Positions 17,890-27,728 of a DNA stretch of 64,000 nucleotides are shown one piece after another (position 1 is the stretch's first letter; the number at the start of each line of letters is the position of its first letter). The stretch covers positions 310,001 through 374,000 of the forward strand of contig NZ_CP133784.1 in assembly GCF_034353875.1 (NCBI RefSeq), written 5' to 3'. This DNA comes from Pseudomonas sp. MH9.2. Lineage in GTDB: Bacteria > Pseudomonadota > Gammaproteobacteria > Pseudomonadales > Pseudomonadaceae. The notes beneath the pieces were generated by a model. That model saw nothing but the letters and a program-made list of their open reading frames with translations. It searched no databases and was not told the DNA's origin. Made by a program: the position numbers and the translations under genes.

Positions 17890-18183
17890 CGTTTGGCGCC
17901 AATCACGAGCGTCATTGCGACAAACCTTCATCTTTGACGATTTCCTTACGGGTAAGCGGACTGCAATCAAAGTAAGATTGCACTTATTAGTTATTGAACA
18001 GGCAAAAGGTCATTTTAGATCTCGTTTCATGTTTTTTAGTATGTGGCTCGGCTTATGCACTAGTTTGTCGAGCAGCTACTCTTATAGCTATCGGCGCCGG
18101 GAGCGCGGATCGGTGTAGAGCGCTGCAACCCGCAGCGGACTTCACCGTTCGCTTACTCGGATCTACAAAGGTGGGGCCTTGCG
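17890..18183. other. Spacer before the exported hydrolase gene
   Basis: About 290 bases without a supported gene. Short ORFs run through it but have no ribosome site and poor composition. The promoter of the hydrolase gene presumably lies here. Confidence 0.4.
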
Positions 18184-19218
18184 ATGGTGCGTCTTTGTGC
18201 GGTTATGTTGGTATGTCTGCTTGGGAGCCTGATTTCGGTGCAAGTCGAAGCAGGTACTCACTGGAGCGCGGGATTTCATCGCCTGACGTTTCTTGATCCG
18301 CTGGATTTGCAGCCGATGAGCGCGATTGCGTTCTATCCATCGACTGACTCAAAAAAAATCAGCAAAGTCGATGGCTATCAGATTGCTGCCGGTGAAGATG
18401 CGACGATCGCCATGGGGCGTTTTCCCCTGCTAATGCTATCCCACGGCAACACCGGTACCCCGTTGGCGCTGCATGACCTGGCAACTTCTCTGGCGCGTAA
18501 AGGCTTTGTTGTGGTTGCAGTGATTCACCCTGGTGACAACTATAAGGACCACAGCCGTCTCGGTAGTCTTAGCAATTTATATGGACGGCCATTGCAAATA
18601 TCCGAAGCCATCAGTGCTGCGCTCATGGACCCCATGCTTTCTGCTTATGTAGATGGGCGGCACGTTGGCGTGATTGGTTACTCCGCCGGTGGTGAAACCG
18701 CGTTGATCCTGGCGGGTGCTCAACCTGATCTGCAACGCCTGCGTAAATATTGTGCTGAACGTCCAATGGACCGCGATGCTTGTACGAGGCAGGGCGAGCT
18801 GATTGCTGATCGGGACGATTTACGTGCGGAAGCGGACCCACGTGTAGGGGCGTTGATGCTAATGGCGCCATTGAGCTTGATGTTTGGCCGCCATACCTTG
18901 GCTGACGTCCATGTACCCGTGCTGCTCTACAGCGGTGACGGGGATCAATTGCTGGCCCTGGACAAAAATGCCGAAGCCCTGGCGCGCAAACTGCCTCAGG
19001 CACCGAGTTTCAAGCTGTTGCCCGGGGCAGGGCATTTCGTGTTCCTGGCACCGTGTACGGATGAGCAACAAGTGACTACTCCAGGCCTGTGTACCGATGC
19101 CGAAGGTGTCGATCGAGTCGATATTCACCGCAGCCTGAGCGCCGACGCCGTGCGCTTTTTCAGTGACACACTGAGTCAGCCGAGTCCTGCAGGGCTGCAA
19201 ACGGCGCATCAGGAGTGA
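18184..19218 (+). CDS. Exported alpha/beta hydrolase (dienelactone hydrolase / PAF-acetylhydrolase-like)
   Basis: A 344-residue protein with a signal peptide (residues 1-23, cleavage near VEA). The alpha/beta hydrolase core shows LLMLSHGNTG (oxyanion hole region, about residue 92), the nucleophile elbow GYSAGG (Ser about residue 168) and a C-terminal GAGHF block with the catalytic His. Cysteines in the insert (KYCAERPMDRDACTRQ) and near LAPCTDEQQVTTPGLC could form disulfides in the periplasm. The substrate is unknown; secretion and fold suggest an ester or lactone. Confidence 0.82.
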   Translation: MVRLCAVMLVCLLGSLISVQVEAGTHWSAGFHRLTFLDPLDLQPMSAIAFYPSTDSKKISKVDGYQIAAGEDATIAMGRFPLLMLSHGNTGTPLALHDLATSLARKGFVVVAVIHPGDNYKDHSRLGSLSNLYGRPLQISEAISAALMDPMLSAYVDGRHVGVIGYSAGGETALILAGAQPDLQRLRKYCAERPMDRDACTRQGELIADRDDLRAEADPRVGALMLMAPLSLMFGRHTLADVHVPVLLYSGDGDQLLALDKNAEALARKLPQAPSFKLLPGAGHFVFLAPCTDEQQVTTPGLCTDAEGVDRVDIHRSLSADAVRFFSDTLSQPSPAGLQTAHQE

Positions 19219-19254
19219 CGCGTAAGCGGCGAGGGTGATAGCGCTCGTCGCAAC

Positions 19255-20022
19255 TCATAGAAACACTACTTCGAAAGGTCGCAGCAGGCGCTCCAGCACC
19301 GGGGTAGCTAACTCTGGTACCAGGCCCGTCTCGGGATCATCTTGCAGTTGGCTGGCGAATGCGTGCGCGGCATGCCGTTTACGGGCCACCGTCGCAGGGT
19401 CCAGCAAAATCTTGCGCGCACGTTGCCAAGGGATAAGGTCGTCCTCCGGTTGCGCCCAGTGCCAGGCCCAGATCGGTACTTCGTGGCATCGTGCTCCTGC
19501 GGACTCAACCGCTTTAGCAGTCGCGCGGCCCACCGCATCATGGTCGCAATGGCCGTCGTGATCCCATGGGGTGAACACCACGTCAGTTGTGCGCAGATAG
19601 CGTCGAATGAAATCGGTGAGTGCGTCCTCCTGTTTAGCGACAGCGTTATCGGTAAAACCGCCACGAATCCATTGCAAACTGTGCAGTGGCAGGTCCAGGC
19701 GATGCAGGGCTTCGGCGCTTTCTTGCGGGCGGATCACACGTAAACGCGCCACTGGCCAACTGCTTGACCCAGGGTGACTGGCGCTGCCGTCGGTCACCGA
19801 AATCAACTGAAGTGGCCTTCCCAACTGCGCCAGTTGTTGCATCAGGCCGCCAAAGCCCAGCACTTCGTCTATGGGATGAGGCGCAATGATCACGGCGCGA
19901 GAACCGGGCGGCACCAGCATGTGGGTGCTGATGACGGGCAGTTCGGCCAAGTGTTTAGAATGTTTCCAGGCATGGCGAGAGGCACCACTGCCCACGATCA
20001 GATTTTCGCTCACAGGTTTCAC
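19255..20022 (-). CDS. PIG-L (LmbE-like) family protein with altered catalytic motif
   Basis: A 255-residue member of the PIG-L / LmbE deacetylase superfamily, whose enzymes remove N-acetyl groups from glycans and thiols with a zinc ion. The hallmark AHPDDE reads APHPIDEVLGFGG here, so the first Asp, the general base in MshB-type enzymes, is Ile (codon ATA). The zinc ligands remain: His and the second Asp of that motif, and His of GHCDH. The start is taken as GTG at 20022 with AAGGA just upstream and an N-terminus (SENLIVGSGASRHAW) that fits relatives; ATG at 20058 is an alternative. The activity may be changed or lost. It lies downstream of glgX, 130 bases away. Confidence 0.8.
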   Translation of the reverse strand: MKPVSENLIVGSGASRHAWKHSKHLAELPVISTHMLVPPGSRAVIIAPHPIDEVLGFGGLMQQLAQLGRPLQLISVTDGSASHPGSSSWPVARLRVIRPQESAEALHRLDLPLHSLQWIRGGFTDNAVAKQEDALTDFIRRYLRTTDVVFTPWDHDGHCDHDAVGRATAKAVESAGARCHEVPIWAWHWAQPEDDLIPWQRARKILLDPATVARKRHAAHAFASQLQDDPETGLVPELATPVLERLLRPFEVVFL

Positions 20023-20152
20023 ATCCTTGTCGGCGGATGGCCAACGCCTTGACTGCATGCTGGTTGCCCGAGCGCGGCCAGTAGAGGCCGCCCGGGTACA
20101 GCGTTCGTCTATGATTGTCAGCGCGTCTGTACGTCCTTGCCCAACGCCTGGC

Positions 20153-22384
20153 TCATGGTTGCTCTTCGCGTTGCAGTTCGAACAGCAGCAGGGAGCGCCC
20201 CGTGATTGTGTATTCCGTGCCGAATGGCAACTCCCCATGGCTATGGTTGTCGGGCTGATTGGTGTCTATCAGGCATGTCCAGGAGATGCCCTCGGGCACT
20301 TTGGGTAGTGTGAAATTGACTCCGTCGTGGTGCGCATTGACCACTAACAGCAGCGTGGCGTCCTGGCCGGGGCGACGAATGCCTGAGACTTGTGCGCGGC
20401 CGTCCATCAACATGCCAAGGCAGCGACCGTTACCGTCTTCCCATTGTTCAACGGACATCTCAGAGCCGTTTGGAGACAGCCAAGTGACATCCTTCACGCC
20501 GATTTCTTCATTGTAATTGCCGACCAGAAAACGACCACGGCGCAGGATCGGATAAGCTTGGCGCAGCTTGATCAGGCGCCGTACGAATTTCAGCAGCGAC
20601 TTGCCGTCGTCATCCAGTTCCCAGTTGACCCAGCCAATTTCGCTGTCCTGGCAATAGGCGTTGTTATTGCCGTGCTGGGTGCGGGCGAATTCGTCCCCGG
20701 CAACCACCATTGGAGTGCCCTGAGCGAACAGGAGTGTAGAGAAGAAATTACGCATCTGCCGCAAGCGTAGCTCGTTGATTTCCGCATTATCGGTGGGGCC
20801 TTCGACGCCATGGTTCCAGGACAGGTTGTTGTTGCTGCCGTCCTGATTGTCCTCGTCGTTGTCTTCATTGTGCTTTTCGTTGTAAGACACCAGATCGTGC
20901 AGGGTAAAACCGTCGTGGGCGGTGATGAAGTTGACGGACACATAAGGTCGACGCCCGCGTTGGTTGAACATCTCGCCCGAGGCAGTCATGCGGCCAGCGA
21001 AGTCGGCCAACTGGCCGTCGTCGCCTTTCCAGAACGCACGTACGGTGTCACGGAACTTGTCGTTCCATTCCACCCAACCAGGTGGAAAACCACCGACCTG
21101 ATAACCACCGGGACCACAGTCCCACGGCTCGGCGATCATCTTCACCTGACGCAGCACGGGGTCTTGGCGGCAGGCCACCAGGAAGCTGTGGCGTTCATCA
21201 AATCCGTTGTGATAACGGCCAAGAATCGTCGCCAGGTCAAAACGGAAGCCATCGACGTGCATCTCTGTCGCCCAATAACGCAACGAGTCGGTCACCATCT
21301 GCAACACGCAGGGGTGGCTGAGGTCGAGGGTGTTACCGGTGCCGGAATCATTGATATAGAGGCGTTTGTCGTCGGGCATCAAACGGTAGTAGGAGGCGTT
21401 GTCGATACCGCGCATCGACAGAGTCGGGCCTAGCTCGTTGCCTTCCGCAGTGTGGTTGTAAACCACGTCGAGGATCACTTCAAGGCCGGCATGGTGCATG
21501 TGAGCGACCATTTCCTTAAACTCGGCGATCTTATCGTGGGCCAGGTAGCGTGGGTCAGGGGCAAAGAAGGCGATGCTGTTATAGCCCCAATAGTTGGTCA
21601 TGCCTTTCTGTAGCAGATGCTGGTCATTGACGAACGCGTGAATCGGCAGCAATTCCACCGATGAGACGCCAAGCTTGCGAATGTGCTCGATGACTTCATT
21701 GACCATGAGCCCGGAGAAGGTGCCGCGCAACTCCTCAGGCACCGCAGGATGGCGCATGGTGAAGCCACGCACGTGGGTTTCGTAAATGATGGTTCGGTCC
21801 CACGGCACACTGACCCTCTGGTCGCGACCCCAAGTATAGGCAGGGTCGATTACCTTACTTTTCGGCACGAAAGGCGCACTGTCACGCTCGTCAAAGCTCA
21901 GGTCGCCATCCGGGTGGCCGATGGTGTAACCAAACAGCGACTCAGACCATTTCAGTTTGCCAACCAGTTGTTTGGCATAGGGGTCGATCAGCAGTTTGTT
22001 GTGGTTGAAACGATGACCGTTCTGCGGGTCATACGGGCCATACACGCGGTAGCCGTAGATCAGCCCTGGGTGGGCGTCGGGCAGATAACCGTGAAAAATT
22101 TCGTCGGTATACTCGGGAAGCTCGATGCGTTCCAGTTCGACTTCGCCAGCGGCATCGAACAGGCACAGCTCAACCTTGGTGGCGTTGGCCGAGAACAGCG
22201 CAAAGTTTACGCCCAGACCATCCCAGTTGGCGCCGAGCGGGAAGGGCAGCCCTTCACGGATTCGCGACACAACAGTTTCTGGCTTTACGTCTTCTGGCTT
22301 TACGTCACTTTCATGGGCTTTTTGATTAGGGGCGTGTTGAACGTTCTCTTTCGGGGTCTTGGCGTGCGGTGTACTCATATTCAT
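20153..22384 (-). CDS. glgX: Glycogen debranching enzyme
   Basis: A 743-residue GH13 isoamylase-type enzyme that hydrolyses alpha-1,6 branches of glycogen limit dextrins. It has an N-terminal CBM48-like domain, then the four GH13 regions: DVVYNH, GFRFDLA with the nucleophile Asp, IAEPWD with the acid Glu, and FITAHDGFTLHD. The first 45 residues are polar and repetitive (VKPEDVKPE) and probably disordered. It is the last gene of the glucan/trehalose series, 153 bases downstream of the DUF2934 gene, so it may also have its own promoter. Confidence 0.95.
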   Translation of the reverse strand: MNMSTPHAKTPKENVQHAPNQKAHESDVKPEDVKPETVVSRIREGLPFPLGANWDGLGVNFALFSANATKVELCLFDAAGEVELERIELPEYTDEIFHGYLPDAHPGLIYGYRVYGPYDPQNGHRFNHNKLLIDPYAKQLVGKLKWSESLFGYTIGHPDGDLSFDERDSAPFVPKSKVIDPAYTWGRDQRVSVPWDRTIIYETHVRGFTMRHPAVPEELRGTFSGLMVNEVIEHIRKLGVSSVELLPIHAFVNDQHLLQKGMTNYWGYNSIAFFAPDPRYLAHDKIAEFKEMVAHMHHAGLEVILDVVYNHTAEGNELGPTLSMRGIDNASYYRLMPDDKRLYINDSGTGNTLDLSHPCVLQMVTDSLRYWATEMHVDGFRFDLATILGRYHNGFDERHSFLVACRQDPVLRQVKMIAEPWDCGPGGYQVGGFPPGWVEWNDKFRDTVRAFWKGDDGQLADFAGRMTASGEMFNQRGRRPYVSVNFITAHDGFTLHDLVSYNEKHNEDNDEDNQDGSNNNLSWNHGVEGPTDNAEINELRLRQMRNFFSTLLFAQGTPMVVAGDEFARTQHGNNNAYCQDSEIGWVNWELDDDGKSLLKFVRRLIKLRQAYPILRRGRFLVGNYNEEIGVKDVTWLSPNGSEMSVEQWEDGNGRCLGMLMDGRAQVSGIRRPGQDATLLLVVNAHHDGVNFTLPKVPEGISWTCLIDTNQPDNHSHGELPFGTEYTITGRSLLLFELQREEQP

Positions 22385-22537
22385 TCCTGACGTCGGATGA
22401 TTTCTTGAAAGCGGTCAAAGCCGCCACCGCAGCTTAGAGCGCTCCGATGTATGTAGGTCACCTGTTAGAGCTACCGCAGTCAATGGCCGGGTTTAAAGCG
22501 ACTGCTGCGGTAGTACACGTTGCGGCACCCAGGAATA

Positions 22538-22852
22538 TCAGGCCCCAGCGGGCTTGCCCGGCGATTTTGGTTTCTTCGCGGGCGTGGTTTTCGGTGTCGG
22601 GGGTGAGGTAGGCTTGGCCGCTGATTTAGAGGCGGCTTTGGGCGCAGCAGGCTTGGCATCGCCCGGACCGTCAACTTTTGGCAGCTTGGGCTTAACCGTC
22701 TTGCTCACGTCTTTTTTGTTCGGCGACAACGCCTCGGCCTCGGCCAGTTTGCGGGCCATTTCCCAATGCCGTGCTTCCTGACCGTGAGGTTTACCCTCGG
22801 ACTCCCAGATTTGATAGGCAAAATCGCGGATTCGTTTTTCGTCGGCACTCAT
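22538..22852 (-). CDS. DUF2934 protein with Lys/Pro/Ala-rich tail
   Basis: A 104-residue protein. Residues 1-40 form the DUF2934 helix pair (RIRDFAYQIWESEGKPHGQEARHWEMARKL). The remaining 60 residues are a low-complexity Lys/Pro/Ala tail, resembling histone H1-like tails. It lies between treY and glgX, 17 bases after the treY stop, as in other pseudomonads. The function is unknown. The basic tail suggests binding to nucleic acid or an anionic polymer, which is speculation. Confidence 0.88.
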   Translation of the reverse strand: MSADEKRIRDFAYQIWESEGKPHGQEARHWEMARKLAEAEALSPNKKDVSKTVKPKLPKVDGPGDAKPAAPKAASKSAAKPTSPPTPKTTPAKKPKSPGKPAGA

Positions 22853-22869
22853 CTCGACACTCCTAGGTA

Positions 22870-25653
22870 TTACGCAGTTTGAATAAACAGGTTTACAGAA
22901 AAACTCTTGAGCGCTGCGCTGAGCATCAGCGCGTTGTTAGTTGTAACTACTGTCCCTGAAAAAAGTCCCTTCCAGCAATGATCTGAGCCCTTGAACGGCA
23001 ACATGACCTGCGTGTCGCCCCAACTGCTCGCATTGATCAATGGAGTTTGGGCAGTGCCTAATAGTTCACTGCTCACTCTGGGGACTACAACGATGGCACG
23101 GTGTCCGTCGATAACTCGAGCAAACGCCAAGACCTGATCGGCACACAGACCGACCACGCGCAAAGGAATATAGCTCCCCCGGCTGAAAAGCGCTGAGTGT
23201 TCAGCGCGCACATTCAGTACCTTGGTGATCAGGGCTTGTTTGATTCGCCCATCCTGCCAGTTTGCCAACAGTGCATCGGCGTTCAGGGTGTGTTCGAGAG
23301 CGTTTACCCGAGCGGCGTAATCCACGGGGCGACGGTTGTCAGGGTCGACCAGGCTGAAGTCCCAGAACTCAGTGCCCTGGTACAGATCAGGTACGCCGGG
23401 GACCGTCATGCGCAACAGCGTTTGCGTCAGGCTGTTAAGCGCGCCAGCGGTTGCGATACGGTTCGCAGTGGCGCCGACCGACTGGCGTAAGGCCAGACCC
23501 TCCGGTGCCAACAGCACGCGATTGAGAAAGCTCCGGCATGCGTTTTCATAAGGCTCGTTCGGCGCGCTCCAACTGCTCTGCAATTTGGCTTCACGCAGGG
23601 CTTTTTCCTGCCATGTCACCAACCGTTCGGCGTAGTCTTCGAATGCGTGCTCGGCTTCCATATTCAGCGGCCAACTGCCGAGCAGCGTCTGATAAAGCAT
23701 CAACTCATCACCGGCGCTGATGCTGATATCTTCATCCTTGAGGGGGATCGCCAATTGTCGCCAACGCTCAACCTGTTCGGCATACCAGCCCGCGCATTCG
23801 CTCAACACTGCCAAGCGGGCGCGGCTGTCTTCGCCGCGCTTGTGGTCATGGGTGGCGGTCGCCAGAAGATTGTCCGGGAACGTCTCGGCGCGGCGGGTAC
23901 AGGCTTCATGAAAACGGGTGGCCGGGGCACTGAAGTGCTGCGGGTGGAAACCTACGTCATTACGTGAGAGCAGTACCGCCGAGCGGTAGAAGGCGGTGTC
24001 TTCCACTGACTTGGCTGCCACGGGCGACGTCAGTTGCTGGAAGCGCACGCAGGCATGGCGATGAATCTTGCGTAAGCGGCCCAGTGGCAGTGCACGCCAT
24101 GATTGACCCCCGAGCCAGCATTGCAGGTAATCAAGTACAGGCCAGTCGGCTTCGCTGAGGTTGAGTCGGGCACCTTCAAGGGCTTGCTGGAAGAATCGAT
24201 CGTCTTCGGCCGAGCGTCCGCATGCGCTGATATAGGTGCGGTAAATCGGGAAGTTGACCACCAATGCCAATAACGCTCGACGAATAGCACCGTAGGTCAA
24301 ATCACGGCTCATCAGGTCGCTACGGGCCACTTGCAGCATGGCTTGAGCAACGCTTTCGAAGTCCCCTGCCAGACTGCCCTGTAACACCAGGTTGCGCGCT
24401 TCCAGCACTTCCAGGTTGAAGTCGGCGCTACGTCCACTGAGACGACTCCACAACTCGCCTAGAGGGGCTTCACCTTTGGCGTCGTGCTGCAATAACGACA
24501 CCTGATTCATGAACTCGTAACCGGTGGTGCCGTCAACGGTCCAATCCTCGGGCAGTTGTTCATCGGGACCGAGAATCTTCTCGACGAAGATGGGCAGGTG
24601 ACTCAACGGCGCAGCAGGCGGACGCTGAGCCAGCAAGCCTTCTACCCGGCGCCGCAACTTGCGGCAGTAACCGCGCGGGTCGGCCAGCCCATCAATGTGA
24701 TCAATCCGCAGCCCATCCACCAGACCCTCGCTGATCAGTTCGAAAATTTTGCCGTGGGTGGCTTCGAACACGGTAGGGCGCTCGACGCGCAGTCCGCCAA
24801 GTTCGTTGATATCGAAAAAACGCCGCCAATTGATGTCGTCTCCCGCAGTACGCCAACTGGCCAGCCGGTAGTGCTGGCGTTCCAGCAGCTCATGCAGGCG
24901 TTCAAAGCCCTCTGGCGTGCGCGAATCGAACTGTTTCAGCCCGTGGTCGATGGCCCGCTGGATACCCGTCTGTTGCGCCAGCGTCGCCAATTCTGCGCGC
25001 GCCTGTCGGGCTCGTTCGTACGCTTGCGGGTAGTGATCGAGTACCGCAAAGCGCTGCGCCAGTTCGCTCAGTTCAGGGTCATTGGCCGCGTTGAGCAACG
25101 GCGCATAGGTCGCCGGGTTGATGGGAAAGTAATGCTGATAATGCTCGACGTAAAACGCACCCTGCCCGGCATCGAAACGCAGGGGTATTTCGCCCGCCTT
25201 AAGTACGGTGCCGTAATCGCTGCTGAGAAAGGGCAGCAATAATTGACCTTCCAGCAATGGGTCCGGGGAGTGCCACTGGATGTCGAAAAAGTCGGCATAC
25301 GGGCTGCGACGTCCCCATTCCAGAAGGTCGAGCCACCAGGGGTTGTCCGCACCGCCGACCGCCATGTGATTGGACACGATATCGAGGATCAGACCCATGC
25401 CCTGCGCACGCAGGGCACTGACCAGGCGCCGCAACGCCGGTTCGCCGCCCAGCTCCGGGTTGATGACGCGCGGATCGACCACGTCGTAGCCGTGCATCGA
25501 ACCGGCGCGCGCTTTGAGCAGCGGCGAAGCATAGAGGTGACTAATGCCCAGTCTGGCGAAGTAGGGCACCAGCGGCACGGCGTCATCAAGGGTGAAGCCC
25601 TTGTGAAATTGCAGGCGCTGTGTGGCTCTCAGTGGTTTGAGTGGAGCGTTCAT
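22870..25653 (-). CDS. treY: Maltooligosyltrehalose synthase
   Basis: A 927-residue GH13 enzyme that converts the reducing-end alpha-1,4 bond of maltodextrins into the alpha-1,1 bond of trehalose. GH13 regions are DIVSNH (residues 91-96), GLRIDHIDG with the nucleophile D318, FVEKI with E358, and ATHDHKRGED. Length is normal for TreY. Its ATG overlaps the malQ stop (ATGA), giving coupled translation. It works with TreZ, which then releases trehalose. Confidence 0.96.
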   Translation of the reverse strand: MNAPLKPLRATQRLQFHKGFTLDDAVPLVPYFARLGISHLYASPLLKARAGSMHGYDVVDPRVINPELGGEPALRRLVSALRAQGMGLILDIVSNHMAVGGADNPWWLDLLEWGRRSPYADFFDIQWHSPDPLLEGQLLLPFLSSDYGTVLKAGEIPLRFDAGQGAFYVEHYQHYFPINPATYAPLLNAANDPELSELAQRFAVLDHYPQAYERARQARAELATLAQQTGIQRAIDHGLKQFDSRTPEGFERLHELLERQHYRLASWRTAGDDINWRRFFDINELGGLRVERPTVFEATHGKIFELISEGLVDGLRIDHIDGLADPRGYCRKLRRRVEGLLAQRPPAAPLSHLPIFVEKILGPDEQLPEDWTVDGTTGYEFMNQVSLLQHDAKGEAPLGELWSRLSGRSADFNLEVLEARNLVLQGSLAGDFESVAQAMLQVARSDLMSRDLTYGAIRRALLALVVNFPIYRTYISACGRSAEDDRFFQQALEGARLNLSEADWPVLDYLQCWLGGQSWRALPLGRLRKIHRHACVRFQQLTSPVAAKSVEDTAFYRSAVLLSRNDVGFHPQHFSAPATRFHEACTRRAETFPDNLLATATHDHKRGEDSRARLAVLSECAGWYAEQVERWRQLAIPLKDEDISISAGDELMLYQTLLGSWPLNMEAEHAFEDYAERLVTWQEKALREAKLQSSWSAPNEPYENACRSFLNRVLLAPEGLALRQSVGATANRIATAGALNSLTQTLLRMTVPGVPDLYQGTEFWDFSLVDPDNRRPVDYAARVNALEHTLNADALLANWQDGRIKQALITKVLNVRAEHSALFSRGSYIPLRVVGLCADQVLAFARVIDGHRAIVVVPRVSSELLGTAQTPLINASSWGDTQVMLPFKGSDHCWKGLFSGTVVTTNNALMLSAALKSFSVNLFIQTA

Positions 25654-27728
25654 CGGTCCCGCTCCGCCGCTTCCTGGCGTGCTTGTGCCAGCAATGCCAG
25701 GCGTCGGATGGCACTGTCGCCCTCAAGCAGCGTGGCGCAGCCACCGGGTAGACGCCGACGCCAGTTGGGATGGCTATCGATGGTGCCTGGCAGATTGAAC
25801 TGCTCCTCGACGCCCAGCAGATCCTCCATGGGCAGCAATACAAGCGGGGCACGGGTGTGACCAAGGTAGCGAACGCTGGCATCAATGATTTGATCGCTTT
25901 CGCTGAAGTCATCGCGGAAATTGGCTGCATCCTGACTCAAGGCCTGCCGCAGGCCTCGGCGTTCGCGTTGCCGGCTTTCGCGCCAGTTGCGTTCGGTCTG
26001 TTCGTCAATATGACCAAGCTTGCTGTTCCAGTCGATATCACGCTCGCGCCACCAGCCCGCAAGGGTGGGCAAATCGTGGGTGCTGGTAATCGCAAGCGCC
26101 TGATCGGACCATTGCAGAATGGGTTTGAAGTGGGCGTTGTCTTGTTCAAACAGCAGCACGCGCATGCCAAGAATTGCCCGCGCCGACAATCTGTCGTGCA
26201 AGCCGTCCGGAACGGTGCCGAGGTCTTCGCCCAGCACAATGACCTTGTGCCGCCAGGATTCCAGGGTCAACAAGCGCAGCAGGTCGTCGAACGGGTAGTT
26301 GAGGTACGCCCCTTCGCTGGGTGGCGAACCTACAGGTACCACCCAGAGCCGTTGCAGGCCCAGGACATGGTCGATGCGCAAGCCTCCGGCGTGGGCCAGG
26401 TTGGCTTGGAGCATCTCGATAAATGCGCGAAAGCCGTTGCGTTTCAAGCCATCCGGCGAGAACGCTGAAATGCCCCAACTTTGCCCGGAGCGATTGAGAA
26501 TGTCGGGCGGAGCGCCAACGCTAAGCGCCGAAAGCAGCTCATCCTGCCGGCTCCAGGCTTGACTGCCGCCACCGTCTGCGCCTACCGCCAGATCGGCGAT
26601 CAGGCCGACGCGCATTCCACTGCTGCGGGCCGCCACCTGCGCACGCTCCAGACTGCGCGCGATGAGCCATTGGGCAAATGCATGGAAGCTGATTTGCGCC
26701 CCATGACATGCGGCGAACTCCGTAATGGCGCCGCTCTGGGGATTTTTGAATTCGTCCGGCCATTCGCGCCAATCCTGACTCATGCCAAGCTTGGGGCATT
26801 CGGCCTGCAAGGCTTCGAAGCGGCAATGGTTCTCCAGTGCTTCGCCACCGCAATGGCGGAAGTGGGTGAAGTCGTCATACAGCGGGTGCGCTCCGCTGCA
26901 AAAGCTTTTATACAATGCATGCAGTAACGTCCACTTGGCTTGAGCTGCCCTTGGCCAGTCAATTAGTGGCAATGCCTCGAGACGCTCAAGCTCTGCGCCC
27001 AGTCCGGTCTCGTTGATGGCCATGCGCAGTGCTTGTTCGCCAAGAATGGTCTCGGGTGATGCATATAACGCATTGAGAAACAACCGGCTGGAAGGTGAGT
27101 AAGGGCTGTAGCGCAGGGTGTCGCAGGCAAACATGGCGTGAACCGGGCTGATAGCCAATGCATCGGCACCGCGTTCACCGGCCGCGCGGGCCAGGGCTTC
27201 CAGTGCCTGGATGTCGCCAAAACCACCATCGCCCCGACGACGTAGCCCATACAGCTGTACGGTCAGTCCCCAGGCGCGAGGGACGTCAGTGTTGGTCGCC
27301 ATGGCCATGCTGTAGCAGGTTGCAGGCGCGACGGCCAAGGTCACATGTTGACCGGCAATGCGCAGTTGCTGATACCCCACAGGTGCCACGGCGGGCAGAT
27401 GGGCTGTATCCGTCAGCGTTGCAGTGACGGTGGTGCCGTCTTCGAGGTTTAACACGAAAGGTGTTTTTGGCGCGAACCATGTCGACAAATCCAGCAGGCT
27501 GCCATGATCCAGCGTCAGCAGCGGCGGGACCGCGCTTGGCGTACTGGACTTGTGCAGGCGTTGCAGGCTGATGCAAATATCCTCGGCACTTTCGGCGGGG
27601 TAGCCCAGGCCGTCGAGTACCTTGCGTAGCGCCTCAGGGCTGACAGTTTGCAGCCGCCCGTTGGCATCGATCCAATCCACAGACAGCCCGGCCCGGGCAG
27701 CCAAAATATGCAGTTGCTCATTACTCAT
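25650..27728 (-). CDS. malQ: 4-alpha-glucanotransferase (amylomaltase)
   Basis: A 692-residue GH77 enzyme that moves maltosyl or longer units between alpha-1,4 glucans, supplying chains of useful length to TreY and recycling short ones. Motifs are ISPVHAMF, GGLRIDHVLGLQRLW with the catalytic Asp, LGEDLGTVP with the Glu, and STHDLPTLAGWW. The start at 27728 (ATGAGTAAT) overlaps the treZ stop by 8 bases; a longer reading from 27746 would lie further inside treZ. Confidence 0.95.
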   Translation of the reverse strand: MSNEQLHILAARAGLSVDWIDANGRLQTVSPEALRKVLDGLGYPAESAEDICISLQRLHKSSTPSAVPPLLTLDHGSLLDLSTWFAPKTPFVLNLEDGTTVTATLTDTAHLPAVAPVGYQQLRIAGQHVTLAVAPATCYSMAMATNTDVPRAWGLTVQLYGLRRRGDGGFGDIQALEALARAAGERGADALAISPVHAMFACDTLRYSPYSPSSRLFLNALYASPETILGEQALRMAINETGLGAELERLEALPLIDWPRAAQAKWTLLHALYKSFCSGAHPLYDDFTHFRHCGGEALENHCRFEALQAECPKLGMSQDWREWPDEFKNPQSGAITEFAACHGAQISFHAFAQWLIARSLERAQVAARSSGMRVGLIADLAVGADGGGSQAWSRQDELLSALSVGAPPDILNRSGQSWGISAFSPDGLKRNGFRAFIEMLQANLAHAGGLRIDHVLGLQRLWVVPVGSPPSEGAYLNYPFDDLLRLLTLESWRHKVIVLGEDLGTVPDGLHDRLSARAILGMRVLLFEQDNAHFKPILQWSDQALAITSTHDLPTLAGWWRERDIDWNSKLGHIDEQTERNWRESRQRERRGLRQALSQDAANFRDDFSESDQIIDASVRYLGHTRAPLVLLPMEDLLGVEEQFNLPGTIDSHPNWRRRLPGGCATLLEGDSAIRRLALLAQARQEAAERDR

